From NCBI RefSeq assembly GCF_003253705.1, contig NZ_QKYU01000002.1, forward strand, positions 182,475 to 246,474: a stretch of 64,000 bases of DNA. Reading direction: 5' to 3'. Below, in pieces: positions 24,583-33,716 of this stretch. The DNA comes from Humitalea rosea (GTDB taxonomy: Bacteria; Pseudomonadota; Alphaproteobacteria; Acetobacterales; Acetobacteraceae). Both the position numbers and the translations under genes were made by a program. Position 1 is the stretch's first letter; each line of letters opens with the position of its first letter. Below the pieces are notes generated by a model, which saw only the letters and a list, made by a program, of their open reading frames with translations, was not told the DNA's origin and ran no database searches.

Positions 24583-25616
24583 GGCATGCGGTCCGCAAGC
24601 GGCGGCAAATAGGCGGTCGAGTAGAGGCTCTCGGGAGCAGGCGGGTTGGCGATCTGGTTGACCTCGGCATTGATCGCGACGAGGCGGGCCATGCGATCCG
24701 GCTCCATGGTGCCAAAGCCCTTCTGGCGCACGCCATCGGTCAGGATGGCGACGTCGCGGGCCATGGCGAAGCGCTCCAGCTCCAGTGCCTCGTCGAACAG
24801 CGGCTCGCGCCGCTTCATCGCCGCCATGCCGGCGGCCGGATCGGCCAGCGCCGCACGCAGCCCGCCGAGCGAGGCGCGGAGGAAGCCACGCAGCACCTCG
24901 GGGTGGCTCTCGGCGAAGGCGGCCGAGGTGATGATGCCATGGCCATAAAGGTCCACGCCCGCCGCCGCATAGGGCAGCACGACGATATCCTGCGCTGGCA
25001 CGCCGGCGGCGCGCAGGCTGAACACCGCGGCCATCTGCAACCCGGTGATGGCCTCGACCTGGCCGGTGGCCAGCATCGTCTCCCGCAGATTGGCGGTCAT
25101 CGAGGTCCAGCGGATGGTGCTGGCGTCCACCCCCGCCGCGCGGGCGAAGACCGGGAACAGCACCCGGCTGCTTTCGCCCTCGGGCGCGCCCAGGTTGCGG
25201 CCGCGCAGATCGGCGGCGGTGCGGATGCCGCTGCGGCGCAGCGTGACCACGGCGGCGGGGTTGGTGTCGAACACCATCTGCACGGCGATGACGCGGCGGT
25301 CGGGGTTGCGGGCATTGAACTGCACCAGCGCGTTCACATCGGCAAAGCCGACATCATAGGCGCCGGTCGCGACCTTGCTGATGGTGTCGCCCGAGCCATA
25401 GCCGCGGTCCATCTGGACCCGCAGGCCGGCGTCGCGGAACAGGCCCCGCTCCTCCGCCAGCGCCCAGATGGCGTGGTAGCCCTGCGGCGCCCAATCCCAG
25501 GAGAATCGGACTGGGGCCGGGGCCGGCGTCTGCGCCTCCGACCGCGCCGGCAGAAGGGCGGCAAGGCAGAGCGCCGCGGCCAGGATCGAACGACGTCGGA
25601 AGGGGGAGGTGAACAT
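24579..25616 (-). CDS. ABC transporter substrate-binding protein, NMT1/SsuA-like
   Basis: A 345-residue type II periplasmic binding protein of the nitrate/sulfonate/thiamine-pyrimidine group. A signal peptide ends around A-R-S-E-A. The mature part has F-S-W-D-W-A-P-Q-G-Y-H-A-I-W-A-L, typical of the THI5/NMT1 branch. It is the first gene of the long minus-strand operon. No matching permease or ATPase is next to it; the only importer in the operon is the unrelated Liv type, which has its own receptor. The longer frame upstream is non-coding. Confidence 0.82.
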   Translation of the reverse strand: MFTSPFRRRSILAAALCLAALLPARSEAQTPAPAPVRFSWDWAPQGYHAIWALAEERGLFRDAGLRVQMDRGYGSGDTISKVATGAYDVGFADVNALVQFNARNPDRRVIAVQMVFDTNPAAVVTLRRSGIRTAADLRGRNLGAPEGESSRVLFPVFARAAGVDASTIRWTSMTANLRETMLATGQVEAITGLQMAAVFSLRAAGVPAQDIVVLPYAAAGVDLYGHGIITSAAFAESHPEVLRGFLRASLGGLRAALADPAAGMAAMKRREPLFDEALELERFAMARDVAILTDGVRQKGFGTMEPDRMARLVAINAEVNQIANPPAPESLYSTAYLPPLADRMP

Positions 25617-25958
25617 GGGGGCGACTCCGGCTCTGCACAGCGGCGACTGATCCCGATGAAGCAAGCAGGGTGCCAGCCCGGCAGCGCCGGTTTGGCGGCG
25701 GCGAAGGGCGCTGCGCGGCCCGGGGAGTGCCCATGCATTGAGCGTGCGCCGGGGGAGTTGCCAAAAAATGTGCCTACAGCCACATTTCCTGGGGGCCGCC
25801 CGCGGCCATTCGCCAGGGTGCCGCTTGGTGCGGCGGTGGCATGGCTTTTGCGTTTTCTCCCTGCCTCCGATCCGGCATGCTGCCCTGTGCAGCGCTGTGC
25901 CAATGCGGATGCACAGACACCAACCTGGCGGGCGCCGCCTGTCCGAAGGAGGCCGATC
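25617..25958. promoter_or_regulatory. 342-bp divergent control region between the two catabolic operons
   Basis: No gene is supported here. Two symmetric elements stand out: arms AAATGTG (25766-25772) and CACATTT (25781-25787) with an 8-base spacer, and CTGTGCA (25885-25891) with TGCACAG (25910-25916), with a third half-site CTGTGC at 25895-25900. The second group ends 42 bp before the amidohydrolase ATG and the first lies about 150 bp from the receptor start. They are good candidate operators for coordinated control of both operons. Promoter boxes are not clear. Confidence 0.45.
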
Positions 25959-27248
25959 ATGGATTTCACCCAGGCAGGACCCTATGACACCGTGCTGCGC
26001 GGCGGCCGGGTGATCGACCCCGCCCAGGGCATCGACGGCATCTTCGATGTCGCCGTGCGCGACGGGCGGATCGCCGCCATCGGCCCTTCGCTGCCCGGCC
26101 CGGCGAAGGAGGTGATCGATGTTTCCGGCCGGCTGGTGCTGCCGGGGATGATCGACACCCATGCCCATGTCTATCGCTACGTCACCGGCCGCTTCGGGCT
26201 GGATGCCGACATGGTCGGCGTGCAGTCCGGCGTGACCACGCTGGTGGACCAGGGCGGCCCCTCGGTGCTGACCTTCCCGGGCTTCCGGGAATTCGCGGTC
26301 AAGCCCGCCGCCAGCCGGGTGCTCGCCTTCCTCTCGGCCTATATGGTCGGCGGGCTGGAGGGGCATTACTACCCCGAGCTCTACCGCCCCGATTGCATCG
26401 CCGTGCAGGACACGATCCGCTGCGCCGGGGAGAACGCCGATCTGGTGCGCGGCATCAAGGGCCATGCCGAGATCGGCGGTTTCACCCGCTGGGGCAATGA
26501 GGCGATGCGCCGGGCCGCCGAGATCGCCCGCGCGGTGGACCGGCCGCTCTACATCCATTTCGGCCAGCTCTGGCCGCTGCCGGAGGACAAGGAGTCCTTC
26601 GACCCCGACGCCATCCTGCCCGAGATGATCGAGATCATGCGCGCCGGCGACATTTTGGCGCATCCCTTCACCCGCCACCCCGGCGGCTTCGTGGACCGCC
26701 ACGGCAAGCTGCACCCGCTGGTGCGTGAGGCGATGGCGCGCGGGCTCAAGACCGATGTCGGCCATGGCTCGCATTTCTCGTTCAAGATGGCCCGGCTGGT
26801 GATCGAGGCCGGCATCGTGCCCGACACCCTCGGCGCCGACATGCATGGCTACAACACCACCATCCCCAAGCCGCGCGGCACGCCGGAGTCCCATCCGGAC
26901 AAGGACGAGATGCATCTGTTCGCCGGCAAGCAGAATTTCTCGCTGGCCTCGGCGATGACCAGCATGCTGGCGCTGGGCCTGGATCTCACGCAGGTGGTGC
27001 GCATGGTCACCTCCAACTGCGCCGAGATGCTGCGGATGAGCGATGAGATCGGCAGCCTGCATGTCGGGCGGGAGGCGGATGTCTCCGTCCTCGCCGATGA
27101 GCGCGGCCGTTTCCTGCTGCAGGACAATGAGGGCACGCAGGTCATCGCCGAACGCCTGCTGCGCCCGGTCTTCTGCCTGCGTGCCGGTCGCCGGTACGAC
27201 TCCGATTCCGTGGTTCTGCCTCAGCCGATCCTGGCCGAGGCGGCGTGA
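25959..27248 (+). CDS. Dihydroorotase-like amidohydrolase/deacetylase
   Basis: A 429-residue metal-dependent hydrolase of the amidohydrolase superfamily. The D-T-H-A-H metal motif is near residues 66-70, strand-four lysine and later histidines are present (G-I-K-G-H-A-E-I-G-G, D-V-G-H-G-S-H-F-S), and the C-terminal G-A-D-M-H-G holds the catalytic aspartate. It resembles the group containing Atu3266 and EF_0837, which hydrolyse small amides or acylated hydroxy acids. The ATG is preceded by GAAGGAGG. The next gene overlaps by four bases (GTGA). Ring opening of a cyclic amide is the inferred role. Confidence 0.83.
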   Translation: MDFTQAGPYDTVLRGGRVIDPAQGIDGIFDVAVRDGRIAAIGPSLPGPAKEVIDVSGRLVLPGMIDTHAHVYRYVTGRFGLDADMVGVQSGVTTLVDQGGPSVLTFPGFREFAVKPAASRVLAFLSAYMVGGLEGHYYPELYRPDCIAVQDTIRCAGENADLVRGIKGHAEIGGFTRWGNEAMRRAAEIARAVDRPLYIHFGQLWPLPEDKESFDPDAILPEMIEIMRAGDILAHPFTRHPGGFVDRHGKLHPLVREAMARGLKTDVGHGSHFSFKMARLVIEAGIVPDTLGADMHGYNTTIPKPRGTPESHPDKDEMHLFAGKQNFSLASAMTSMLALGLDLTQVVRMVTSNCAEMLRMSDEIGSLHVGREADVSVLADERGRFLLQDNEGTQVIAERLLRPVFCLRAGRRYDSDSVVLPQPILAEAA

Positions 27249-29584
27249 CCTCGCCACAAGGCGTCAGGGCCCAGGGCGTCGGGGCCAGCCTACTCCGCAA
27301 GGAGGATGCGCGCTTCCTGCACGGCCGCGGCCGCTACGTCGCGGATATCACCTTGCCGGGCATGCTGGAGGTCGCCTTCCTCCGCAGCCCGGTCGCCCAT
27401 GCGCGATTGCTTGGTATGACCAAGCCGGAGGGTGCGGCTGAGCGCGTCTTCACCTTCGCCGACCTCGACGGCGTCGGCCACATCCGCGCCGTCTCCGGCC
27501 TGCCGGGGTTTCGCATCTCCGAACAGCCGGTGCTGGCCACGGACAAGCTGCGCCATGTCGGCGAGGCGATCGCCGCCTGCGTCGCGCCGAGCCGTGCCTG
27601 CGCCGAGGATCTCGTCGCCGCCTGTGTCCTGGACTACGAGGAATTGCCGGTGGTCAGCGACATGCTCTCCGCCGGCCTGCCGGGTACGGCGCTGGTGCAT
27701 GAGCATTGGTCGCAGAACGCCTTCCTCGAAACCACGCGGCAGGATGATCTGTCAGAGCTGGACGCGATCGCCGCGGCCAAGGTCACGCGCCGCCTGCGCA
27801 CCTCCCGCCAATGCATGGCGCCGCTCGAAGGGCGCGGCGTGCTGGTGGAATGGGACCCGCGGCTGGAGCAGCTCATCGTCACCACCTCCACCCAGATGCC
27901 GCATGTCAGCCGCACCGGGCTTGCCGAGATCCTCGGCCTTGACGAAGGCCAGGTGCGGGTGATCGCGCCCGATGTCGGCGGCGGCTTCGGCTACAAGGGC
28001 ATCCTGCTGCCCGAGGAGGTGGTCTGCGCGCATCTCGCCATCCGCCTCGGCCGCCCGGTGCGCTGGATCGAGGACCGGCTCGAACATCTGACCGCGAACG
28101 CGAATTGTCGCGAGCACCACTACATCGTCACCGCCTGGGCCGATGCCGGGGGCCGGCTGCTGGGGGCCGAGGTGGATGCCACCGTCGATGCCGGCGCCTA
28201 TTCCTCCTACCCCTTCGGGGCGTGTCTGGAAGCGGCACAGATCGGCTCGATCTTCCCCGGCCCCTATACCCTGCCGAAGTTCAGCTTCCGCACCGTCTCG
28301 GCCTGCACCAACAAGCCGCCGATCCTGCCCTATCGCGGCGTTGCCCGCACCGGCGTCTGCTATGCGCTGGAGACGACGATGGATGCGCTGGCGCGCAAGC
28401 TCGGCATCAGCGCCACGGCCATCCGCCTCGCCAATCTCGTGCCGCCCGAGGCGATGCCCTACCGCAACCTGGTCGGCAAGGTCTTTGACAGCGGCGACTA
28501 TCCGGAGGCGCTGCGCCGGGCGATGGCCAGCGTCGATCTCGCGGGCATCCGGGCGCGGCAGGCCGCCGGCGAATGCGTCGGCTTCGGCCTCGCGGTGTTC
28601 TGCGAACAGGGCGCGCATGGCACCTCGGTCTATGCCGGCTGGGGGGTGCCGATCGTGCCGGGGTTCGAGCAGGCGACGGCGCGCTTCTCCCCCGATGGCG
28701 TGCTGGAAATCCGCACCGGCGTGCACAGCCATGGCCAGGGCATGGAGACGACCCTGGCGCAGGTCGCGCATGAGGTGCTGGGCGTGGAGACGGCGCGCGT
28801 CCGCGTCGTGCATGGCGATACCGCGCTGACGCCCTATTCCACCGGCACCTGGGGCAGCCGCGGCGCCGTCATGGCCGGGGGCGCGGTGGCCGAGGCCTGC
28901 CGGCTGCTCGGCGAGCGGGCGCTGGCGATCGGGGCCGCGCTGTTGCAGGCCGAGCCGGGGGCGGTGGAACTGTCGGGTGGCGCGATCCGGCGGCGGGACG
29001 GTGGGGCCGCCGTCACCCTCGCCGAGATCGCCCGCACCTGGTACCGCCAGCCGCAGAATCTGGCCCGTGACGTGGACAAGGGCGGGCTTGAGGTCATCGC
29101 CGGCTACCGCCCCGATCCCGATACCGGCACCCACTCCTATGCCTGCCACGCCGTCACCCTGCGGGTGGATCGCGACACCGGCGAGGTCGCGATCGAGGAT
29201 TACCTCGTGGTCGAGGATGGTGGCACCTTGCTCAACCCGATGATCGTGGATGGCCAGGTGCTGGGTGGCGTGGCCCAGGGCATCGGCACCGCGCTCTATG
29301 AGGAAATGCCCTTCGATGCCGCCGGCCAGCCGCTGGCGGGCTCGCTCGCGGATTACCTGCTGCCGGGCGCGACCGAGGTCCCGGATATCCGCCTCGACCA
29401 TATGGAAACGCCGAGCCCCTGGACCCGCTTCGGCCAGAAGGGCATCGGCGAGAGCGGCGCCATCGGCCCGCCGGCCGCCATCGTGAACGCCATCAACGAC
29501 GCGCTGCACCGCTTCGGCGCCGAGGTGCTGGACCTGCCGGCCACCCCCGCGCGGGTGCTGGCCGCGTTGGAGGCCGCGCGATGA
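27245..29584 (+). CDS. Xanthine dehydrogenase-family molybdenum hydroxylase, large subunit
   Basis: A 779-residue molybdenum-binding subunit of the xanthine dehydrogenase/CO dehydrogenase family. It has the N-terminal hammerhead domain starting G-R-G-R-Y-V-A-D-I and the cofactor segment D-V-G-G-G-F-G-Y-K-G (about residues 243-252). The active-site loop is P-Y-R-G-V-A-R-T-G, and the catalytic glutamate lies in G-Q-K-G-I-G-E-S-G-A near the C-terminus. The loop lacks the CoxL cysteine motif, so it is not a CO dehydrogenase. It would hydroxylate an aromatic heterocycle or aldehyde. The GTG start is coupled to the amidohydrolase stop. Confidence 0.88.
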   Translation: MTSPQGVRAQGVGASLLRKEDARFLHGRGRYVADITLPGMLEVAFLRSPVAHARLLGMTKPEGAAERVFTFADLDGVGHIRAVSGLPGFRISEQPVLATDKLRHVGEAIAACVAPSRACAEDLVAACVLDYEELPVVSDMLSAGLPGTALVHEHWSQNAFLETTRQDDLSELDAIAAAKVTRRLRTSRQCMAPLEGRGVLVEWDPRLEQLIVTTSTQMPHVSRTGLAEILGLDEGQVRVIAPDVGGGFGYKGILLPEEVVCAHLAIRLGRPVRWIEDRLEHLTANANCREHHYIVTAWADAGGRLLGAEVDATVDAGAYSSYPFGACLEAAQIGSIFPGPYTLPKFSFRTVSACTNKPPILPYRGVARTGVCYALETTMDALARKLGISATAIRLANLVPPEAMPYRNLVGKVFDSGDYPEALRRAMASVDLAGIRARQAAGECVGFGLAVFCEQGAHGTSVYAGWGVPIVPGFEQATARFSPDGVLEIRTGVHSHGQGMETTLAQVAHEVLGVETARVRVVHGDTALTPYSTGTWGSRGAVMAGGAVAEACRLLGERALAIGAALLQAEPGAVELSGGAIRRRDGGAAVTLAEIARTWYRQPQNLARDVDKGGLEVIAGYRPDPDTGTHSYACHAVTLRVDRDTGEVAIEDYLVVEDGGTLLNPMIVDGQVLGGVAQGIGTALYEEMPFDAAGQPLAGSLADYLLPGATEVPDIRLDHMETPSPWTRFGQKGIGESGAIGPPAAIVNAINDALHRFGAEVLDLPATPARVLAALEAAR

Positions 29585-30384
29585 AGCCCGCGGCCTTCAC
29601 CTATGCCCGCCCCGCCGATTGGCCGGAGGCGCTGGCCCTGCTCGGCGGTGGCGCGCGCGCCCAGGCGGGGGGGCAATCGCTCGGCCCGATGATGAACCTG
29701 CGGCTGGCGCAGCCGGGGGCGGTGGCCGATCTGCGCCATCTGCCGGGCTTCGCCGGCGTCACCGTCACCGGAGCGACCTGCCGCATCGGCGCCGGCACCA
29801 CCCATGCGGCGATCGAGGATGGCGCCGTGCCGGGGCTGCTCGGCCGCATCCTGGCCGGGGTGGCGCGCCGCATCGCCTATCGCGCCGTGCGCAACCGCGG
29901 CACCATCGGCGGCAGCTTTTCGCATGCCGATCCGGCGGCGGATTGGGTCGCGGTGCTGCCGGTGTTCATGGGCGAGGCCATCGCCTTCGGCCCGGCCGGT
30001 GAGCGCCGCATCCCGTTGGATGGCTTCCTGCGCGGGCTGTTCGAGACGGCCCTGGCACCGGATGAGTTGTTGCGCGCGATCGAACTGCCGCTGCTGCCGG
30101 CCGGAACCCGTTGGGGTCATTGGAAATTCTGCCGCAAGCCCGGCGAATTCTCCAAGGCCACCGCCTGCGTTCTGGCCGTGCCGGGCGCGCCCGTGCGCGC
30201 TGTGCTGGCGGCGCTGGACACCCCGCCGCTGGTGATCGCCGATGCCGGGGCTTTGCTGCTGGCGGCACCAGAGGCCGAGGCGGCCCGCATCGTCGCAGGG
30301 CTTGGCCCGCTGGAGCCCTGGCGTGCCGCCTTGGCCCGCACCGCATTGCAGCGCGCCGGCCTGGCCGCGAGGGAGGACGCATGA
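29581..30384 (+). CDS. Xanthine dehydrogenase-family FAD-binding (medium) subunit
   Basis: A 267-residue FAD subunit. The two flavin-binding motifs are A-G-G-Q-S-L near residue 30 and T-I-G-G-S-F-S-H-A-D-P near residue 106. A CO-dehydrogenase-type C-terminal domain follows. It accepts electrons from the iron-sulfur subunit and passes them on. Both ends overlap neighbouring genes by ATGA, so the three subunits are made together. Confidence 0.88.
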   Translation: MKPAAFTYARPADWPEALALLGGGARAQAGGQSLGPMMNLRLAQPGAVADLRHLPGFAGVTVTGATCRIGAGTTHAAIEDGAVPGLLGRILAGVARRIAYRAVRNRGTIGGSFSHADPAADWVAVLPVFMGEAIAFGPAGERRIPLDGFLRGLFETALAPDELLRAIELPLLPAGTRWGHWKFCRKPGEFSKATACVLAVPGAPVRAVLAALDTPPLVIADAGALLLAAPEAEAARIVAGLGPLEPWRAALARTALQRAGLAAREDA

Positions 30385-30869
30385 ACCGCTCCGCGATCAG
30401 CCTGACCGTCAACGGCGCCGCCACCACGCTGGAGGCGGAGCCGCGCACCCATCTGGCCGATCTTCTGCGCGGCGGCATGCTGCTGACCGGCACCCATTTG
30501 GGCTGCGAGCATGGCGTCTGCGGCGCCTGCACGGTGGAGCTGGATGGCGCCCCGGCGCGGTCCTGCATCACCCATGCCGGAGCCTGCGACGGCGCCTCCG
30601 TCCGCACCATCGAGGGCTTTGCCGAGGATGCGGTGATGGCGGCGCTGCGCGCGGCCTTCACCGCCGAGCATGCGCTGCAATGTGGCTATTGCACGCCGGG
30701 GATGCTCATCACCGCGCGGGATGTGGTGCTGCGCCTGCCCGAGGCGGATGAGGCGCGGGTGCGGGAGGAGATGGCGGGCAACCTCTGCCGCTGCACCGGC
30801 TATCGCGGCATCGTCCGGGCGGTGCTGCGGGTGCTGGAACAGCGGCGGTCGGCCGCGGCCGTCGCCTGA
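30381..30869 (+). CDS. Xanthine dehydrogenase-family 2Fe-2S (small) subunit
   Basis: A 162-residue subunit with two 2Fe-2S clusters. The plant-ferredoxin-like cluster has G-C-E-H-G-V-C-G-A-C (about residues 43-52) with a further cysteine in A-R-S-C-I. The second cluster has C-G-Y-C-T-P-G-M and N-L-C-R-C-T-G-Y. It moves electrons from the molybdenum site to FAD. It is the last gene of the rightward operon and is followed by 107 bp with no clear terminator. Confidence 0.92.
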   Translation: MNRSAISLTVNGAATTLEAEPRTHLADLLRGGMLLTGTHLGCEHGVCGACTVELDGAPARSCITHAGACDGASVRTIEGFAEDAVMAALRAAFTAEHALQCGYCTPGMLITARDVVLRLPEADEARVREEMAGNLCRCTGYRGIVRAVLRVLEQRRSAAAVA

Positions 30870-30976
30870 CGACCGCGCCGCCGCCGCGAATGTGAAGCGC
30901 GGGCCGGTCGACCGCGGGCCTCGCGACGGGCAGGCTGCCCCCGCCGGCTGGTTCGCGGCGATAGGGCGGGGGGCGT

Positions 30977-31357
30977 ATGAAGCGACTGGTCATGGATCTT
31001 GACGGCACGATCACCCATGAGGGCGATGGTCGGGGATACGCCGACAAACTGCCGAACCTGGAGATCATCGCCCGGATGCAAGCCTATCGGGACATGGGCT
31101 TCACCATCATCATCCAGACCGCCCGCAACATGCGGTCTTTCGACAATTCGATCGGACGCATCAACGCCCATACCCTGCCTGTCATCATCGAATGGCTGCG
31201 TCGCCACGACGTTCCCTATGACGAGATCCATGTCGGCAAGCCGTGGTGCGGGACGGAGGGCTTCTACGTCGATGACCGTGCCATCCGCCCTGCCGAATTC
31301 CTCGGCCTGGACCCAGGCGAGATCGCGGCATTGATCGGGCGGACCTCGGCGATATGA
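30977..31357 (+). CDS. Small HAD-family phosphatase, capsule-biosynthesis type
   Basis: A 126-residue HAD hydrolase with D7-L-D9-G-T (nucleophile and acid), T-A-R-N as motif II, and a C-terminal V-D-D-R-A-I-R-P that forms the last motif. It has no cap domain, as in the BcbF-like phosphatases found in capsule loci. The ribosome site is a G-rich run just upstream. It overlaps the next gene by ATGA. It probably dephosphorylates a sugar or alditol phosphate used in surface glycan synthesis; the substrate is unknown. Confidence 0.8.
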   Translation: MKRLVMDLDGTITHEGDGRGYADKLPNLEIIARMQAYRDMGFTIIIQTARNMRSFDNSIGRINAHTLPVIIEWLRRHDVPYDEIHVGKPWCGTEGFYVDDRAIRPAEFLGLDPGEIAALIGRTSAI

Positions 31358-32979
31358 CGGCGGCGCCGAAGGGCTGCTGGCTGATCACCTCCGGCGCCTA
31401 TGTCGGGCAGGAGTTGGCGGCCGAGTTCGGCCGCCTGCCGCCCTGCTTCCTGCCCGTCGGCGTGAAGCGCCTGTACGAGTACCAACTCGACCTGCTCGGC
31501 GATGCATGGCCGCTCTACATGACCCTGCCCGAGACCTATGCCGTGCCCGAGCACGACCGGGCGCGGCTGGCCGCGCGGGGCGTCACCATCCTGCCGGTGC
31601 CGGCCGAATTGCGCCTGGGCGAATCCGTGGTCTTCGCCCTCAACCTGATCAGCCAGCCGGACCAGGAGGTCCGTATCCTGCACGGAGACACCCTCGTCGA
31701 GGGGCTGGAGGCCATCGATGCCGACTGCCTGGGCATCGCCGGCGGGCGCGAGGATTACGCCTGGGCGGAGGTGCATCTGGACGCCAGCGGCAGGTATGTT
31801 AGCGGCCTGACCACCCTGGTCGCAGGCGTGCCCGACGAGCGCCGGGACCCGGTGGCCTGCGGGGTGTTCTCCTTTGCCAGCAGCGCCACGCTGGTCCGGT
31901 CCCTGACCCGCGCCCGGAGCGATTTCATCGCCGGGCTACTGGCCTACAACGCGGCGCGTCCCCTGCGCGCGGCCCCGGTCGCGGCCTGGTATGATTTCGG
32001 CCACCTCGCCACCTTCTTCCGCTCCCGTCGCCTGCTGGTCACCGCGCGCAGCTTCAACACGCTGCAGATCGACCGGCTGGTCGCGCGCAAATCCAGCGAG
32101 GATGTCGCCAAGATGCGGGCCGAGGTGGACTGGTTCGCCGGCGTGCCGCCCCGACTGCGGCCCTACTGCGCGCGGCTGATCGATTCCGGGGAAGCCGATG
32201 GCCGCGGCTACTACGAAACGGAATACGAATACCTGCCGACCCTGGCCGAGCTCTTCGTCTTCGGCACGCTCGGCCGGCCGAGCTGGATGCAGGTCATGCA
32301 GTCCTGCCGCAGCTTCCTGCAGGCCTGCGCGGACAGCGTCGGGCCCGGCTCGGGCGATGCGATGCTGCGCGCGCTCGCGGCCAACAAGACCACCGCCCGG
32401 CTCAGGCAATTTGCCGATGCCAGCGGCTTCGACGTGGAGGCTCCGCTGTCCTATGAGGGCCGCCCGATGCCCGCGCTGATGCGGATCGCCGAGAGCCTGG
32501 ACAGTCTGATCGATCTCGGCACCGGCCGCCCGGCCACCGTGATGCATGGCGATCTCTGCTTCAGCAACATGCTCTACGACAGCCGGGTGCAGCGCATCCG
32601 CGTCATTGACCCGCGCGGCTACGTGACGCCGGGCGAGACGAGCCTGTATGGCGACATCCGGTATGACATGGCCAAGCTCTCGCATTCCATCATCGGCCGC
32701 TACGACCACATCATCTCCGGCCGCTATGCCATGCCGGCGCAGGACGGTCCCCGCTTCGCCCTGAGCTTCGAACCGGCGCCGCATCACGCCTGGTTGGAAC
32801 AGGCGCTGCGGGAGACGGTCATCGGCGGCGTGGCGGCCGACAGCCGGGACGTCCGCGCGCTGACCATTGGGCTGTTCCTGTCGATGCTGCCGCTGCATGC
32901 CGACCGGCCGGACCGACAGCGCGCCTTCATCGCCAATGCGCTGCGTCTGCACGCGCTGATGGAGGCGGCACCCGCATGA
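31354..32979 (+). CDS. Nucleotidyltransferase-like / aminoglycoside-phosphotransferase-like kinase fusion
   Basis: A 541-residue two-domain protein. Residues 1 to about 240 resemble a sugar-nucleotidyltransferase fold (start I-T-S-G-A-Y-V-G-Q-E-L, then F-L-P-V-G-V-K-R-L-Y-E-Y-Q-L and L-H-G-D-T-L-V), but the usual G-x-G-T-R and P-K signature is degenerate. The C-terminal part is a kinase of the APH/choline kinase type: H-G-D400-L-C-F-S-N405 catalytic loop and D419-P-R-G metal motif. A single enzyme that phosphorylates a small molecule and assists its nucleotide activation is the inferred role. It is coupled by ATGA to both neighbours. Confidence 0.72.
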   Translation: MTAAPKGCWLITSGAYVGQELAAEFGRLPPCFLPVGVKRLYEYQLDLLGDAWPLYMTLPETYAVPEHDRARLAARGVTILPVPAELRLGESVVFALNLISQPDQEVRILHGDTLVEGLEAIDADCLGIAGGREDYAWAEVHLDASGRYVSGLTTLVAGVPDERRDPVACGVFSFASSATLVRSLTRARSDFIAGLLAYNAARPLRAAPVAAWYDFGHLATFFRSRRLLVTARSFNTLQIDRLVARKSSEDVAKMRAEVDWFAGVPPRLRPYCARLIDSGEADGRGYYETEYEYLPTLAELFVFGTLGRPSWMQVMQSCRSFLQACADSVGPGSGDAMLRALAANKTTARLRQFADASGFDVEAPLSYEGRPMPALMRIAESLDSLIDLGTGRPATVMHGDLCFSNMLYDSRVQRIRVIDPRGYVTPGETSLYGDIRYDMAKLSHSIIGRYDHIISGRYAMPAQDGPRFALSFEPAPHHAWLEQALRETVIGGVAADSRDVRALTIGLFLSMLPLHADRPDRQRAFIANALRLHALMEAAPA

Positions 32980-33710
32980 TCGTCATCCCCATGGCCGGCC
33001 AGTCCCGGCGCTTCGCCGAGGCCGGCTACAGCCTGCCGAAATACATGCTGCCGCTGGCCGGGCGCAGCGTCTTCGCGCATGCGGTCGAAAGCTTCCGCGC
33101 CTGTTTCGTGACCCACCCCTTCCTGTTCATCGCCCGCGACATCGCGGGCACCGGGGCCTTCATCGCCGCCGAATGCGCGGCGCTGGGCATCCGGCAGGCC
33201 GAGGTGCAACTGCTGGAAGCCCCTACCGCCGGCCAGGCCGAGACGGTCGAACTCGGGCTGCGGGAGGCCGCGGTGGCGCCGGGCGGGCCCATCAGCATCT
33301 TCAACATCGACACCTTCCGCCCTGGCTTTCGTTTCCCGGCGGCGCCCTGGTGGGCGGGGTCGGACGGGTATCTGGAGGTATTCCGGGGGGCCGGCGCCAA
33401 CTGGTCCTACGTGCGCCCGTCGCCTGGCCCCGAGCCGCTGGCGCTGGAGACGGCGGAAAAGCGGCCGATCTCCGATCTCTGCTGCACCGGCCTCTACCAC
33501 TTCGCCCGAGCCGGCGATTTCCTCGATGCGCTGGCGCAGGAGCGCGCGGCACCCAGCGCGGCGGAGCTGTATGTGGCGCCGCTCTACAACCACCTTATCC
33601 GGGCCGGCGCCCGCATTCACTACGACCTCGTGCCGCAGGCCAGCGTGATCTTCTGCGGCGTGCCCGCGGAATACGAGGCACTGCTGGCGGGCGCGGCTGC
33701 GCGGCCGTAG
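32976..33710 (+). CDS. Nucleotidyltransferase (sugar-phosphate NTP transferase family)
   Basis: A 244-residue nucleotidyltransferase. The nucleotide-binding motif P-M-A-G-Q-S-R-R-F with P21-K22 and M-L-P-L-A-G is intact, and F-N-I-D-T-F carries the metal-binding aspartate. Unlike the preceding fusion protein it has all expected catalytic elements. It belongs with capsule or O-antigen activating enzymes and is the last gene of this three-gene set; a convergent gene ends 6 bp away. Confidence 0.8.
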   Translation: MIVIPMAGQSRRFAEAGYSLPKYMLPLAGRSVFAHAVESFRACFVTHPFLFIARDIAGTGAFIAAECAALGIRQAEVQLLEAPTAGQAETVELGLREAAVAPGGPISIFNIDTFRPGFRFPAAPWWAGSDGYLEVFRGAGANWSYVRPSPGPEPLALETAEKRPISDLCCTGLYHFARAGDFLDALAQERAAPSAAELYVAPLYNHLIRAGARIHYDLVPQASVIFCGVPAEYEALLAGAAARP

Positions 33711-33716
33711 CGGCGC

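Noticed and set aside
24903..25958. Plus-strand frame continuing upstream of the amidohydrolase start
   Set aside because: Runs antisense to the NMT1-type receptor gene; the ATG at 25959 has a strong ribosome site and matches the family N-terminus.
27245..30869. Carbon monoxide dehydrogenase (coxLMS) assignment
   Set aside because: The active-site loop is P-Y-R-G-V-A-R without the CoxL cysteine motif, and the context is hydrolytic catabolism.
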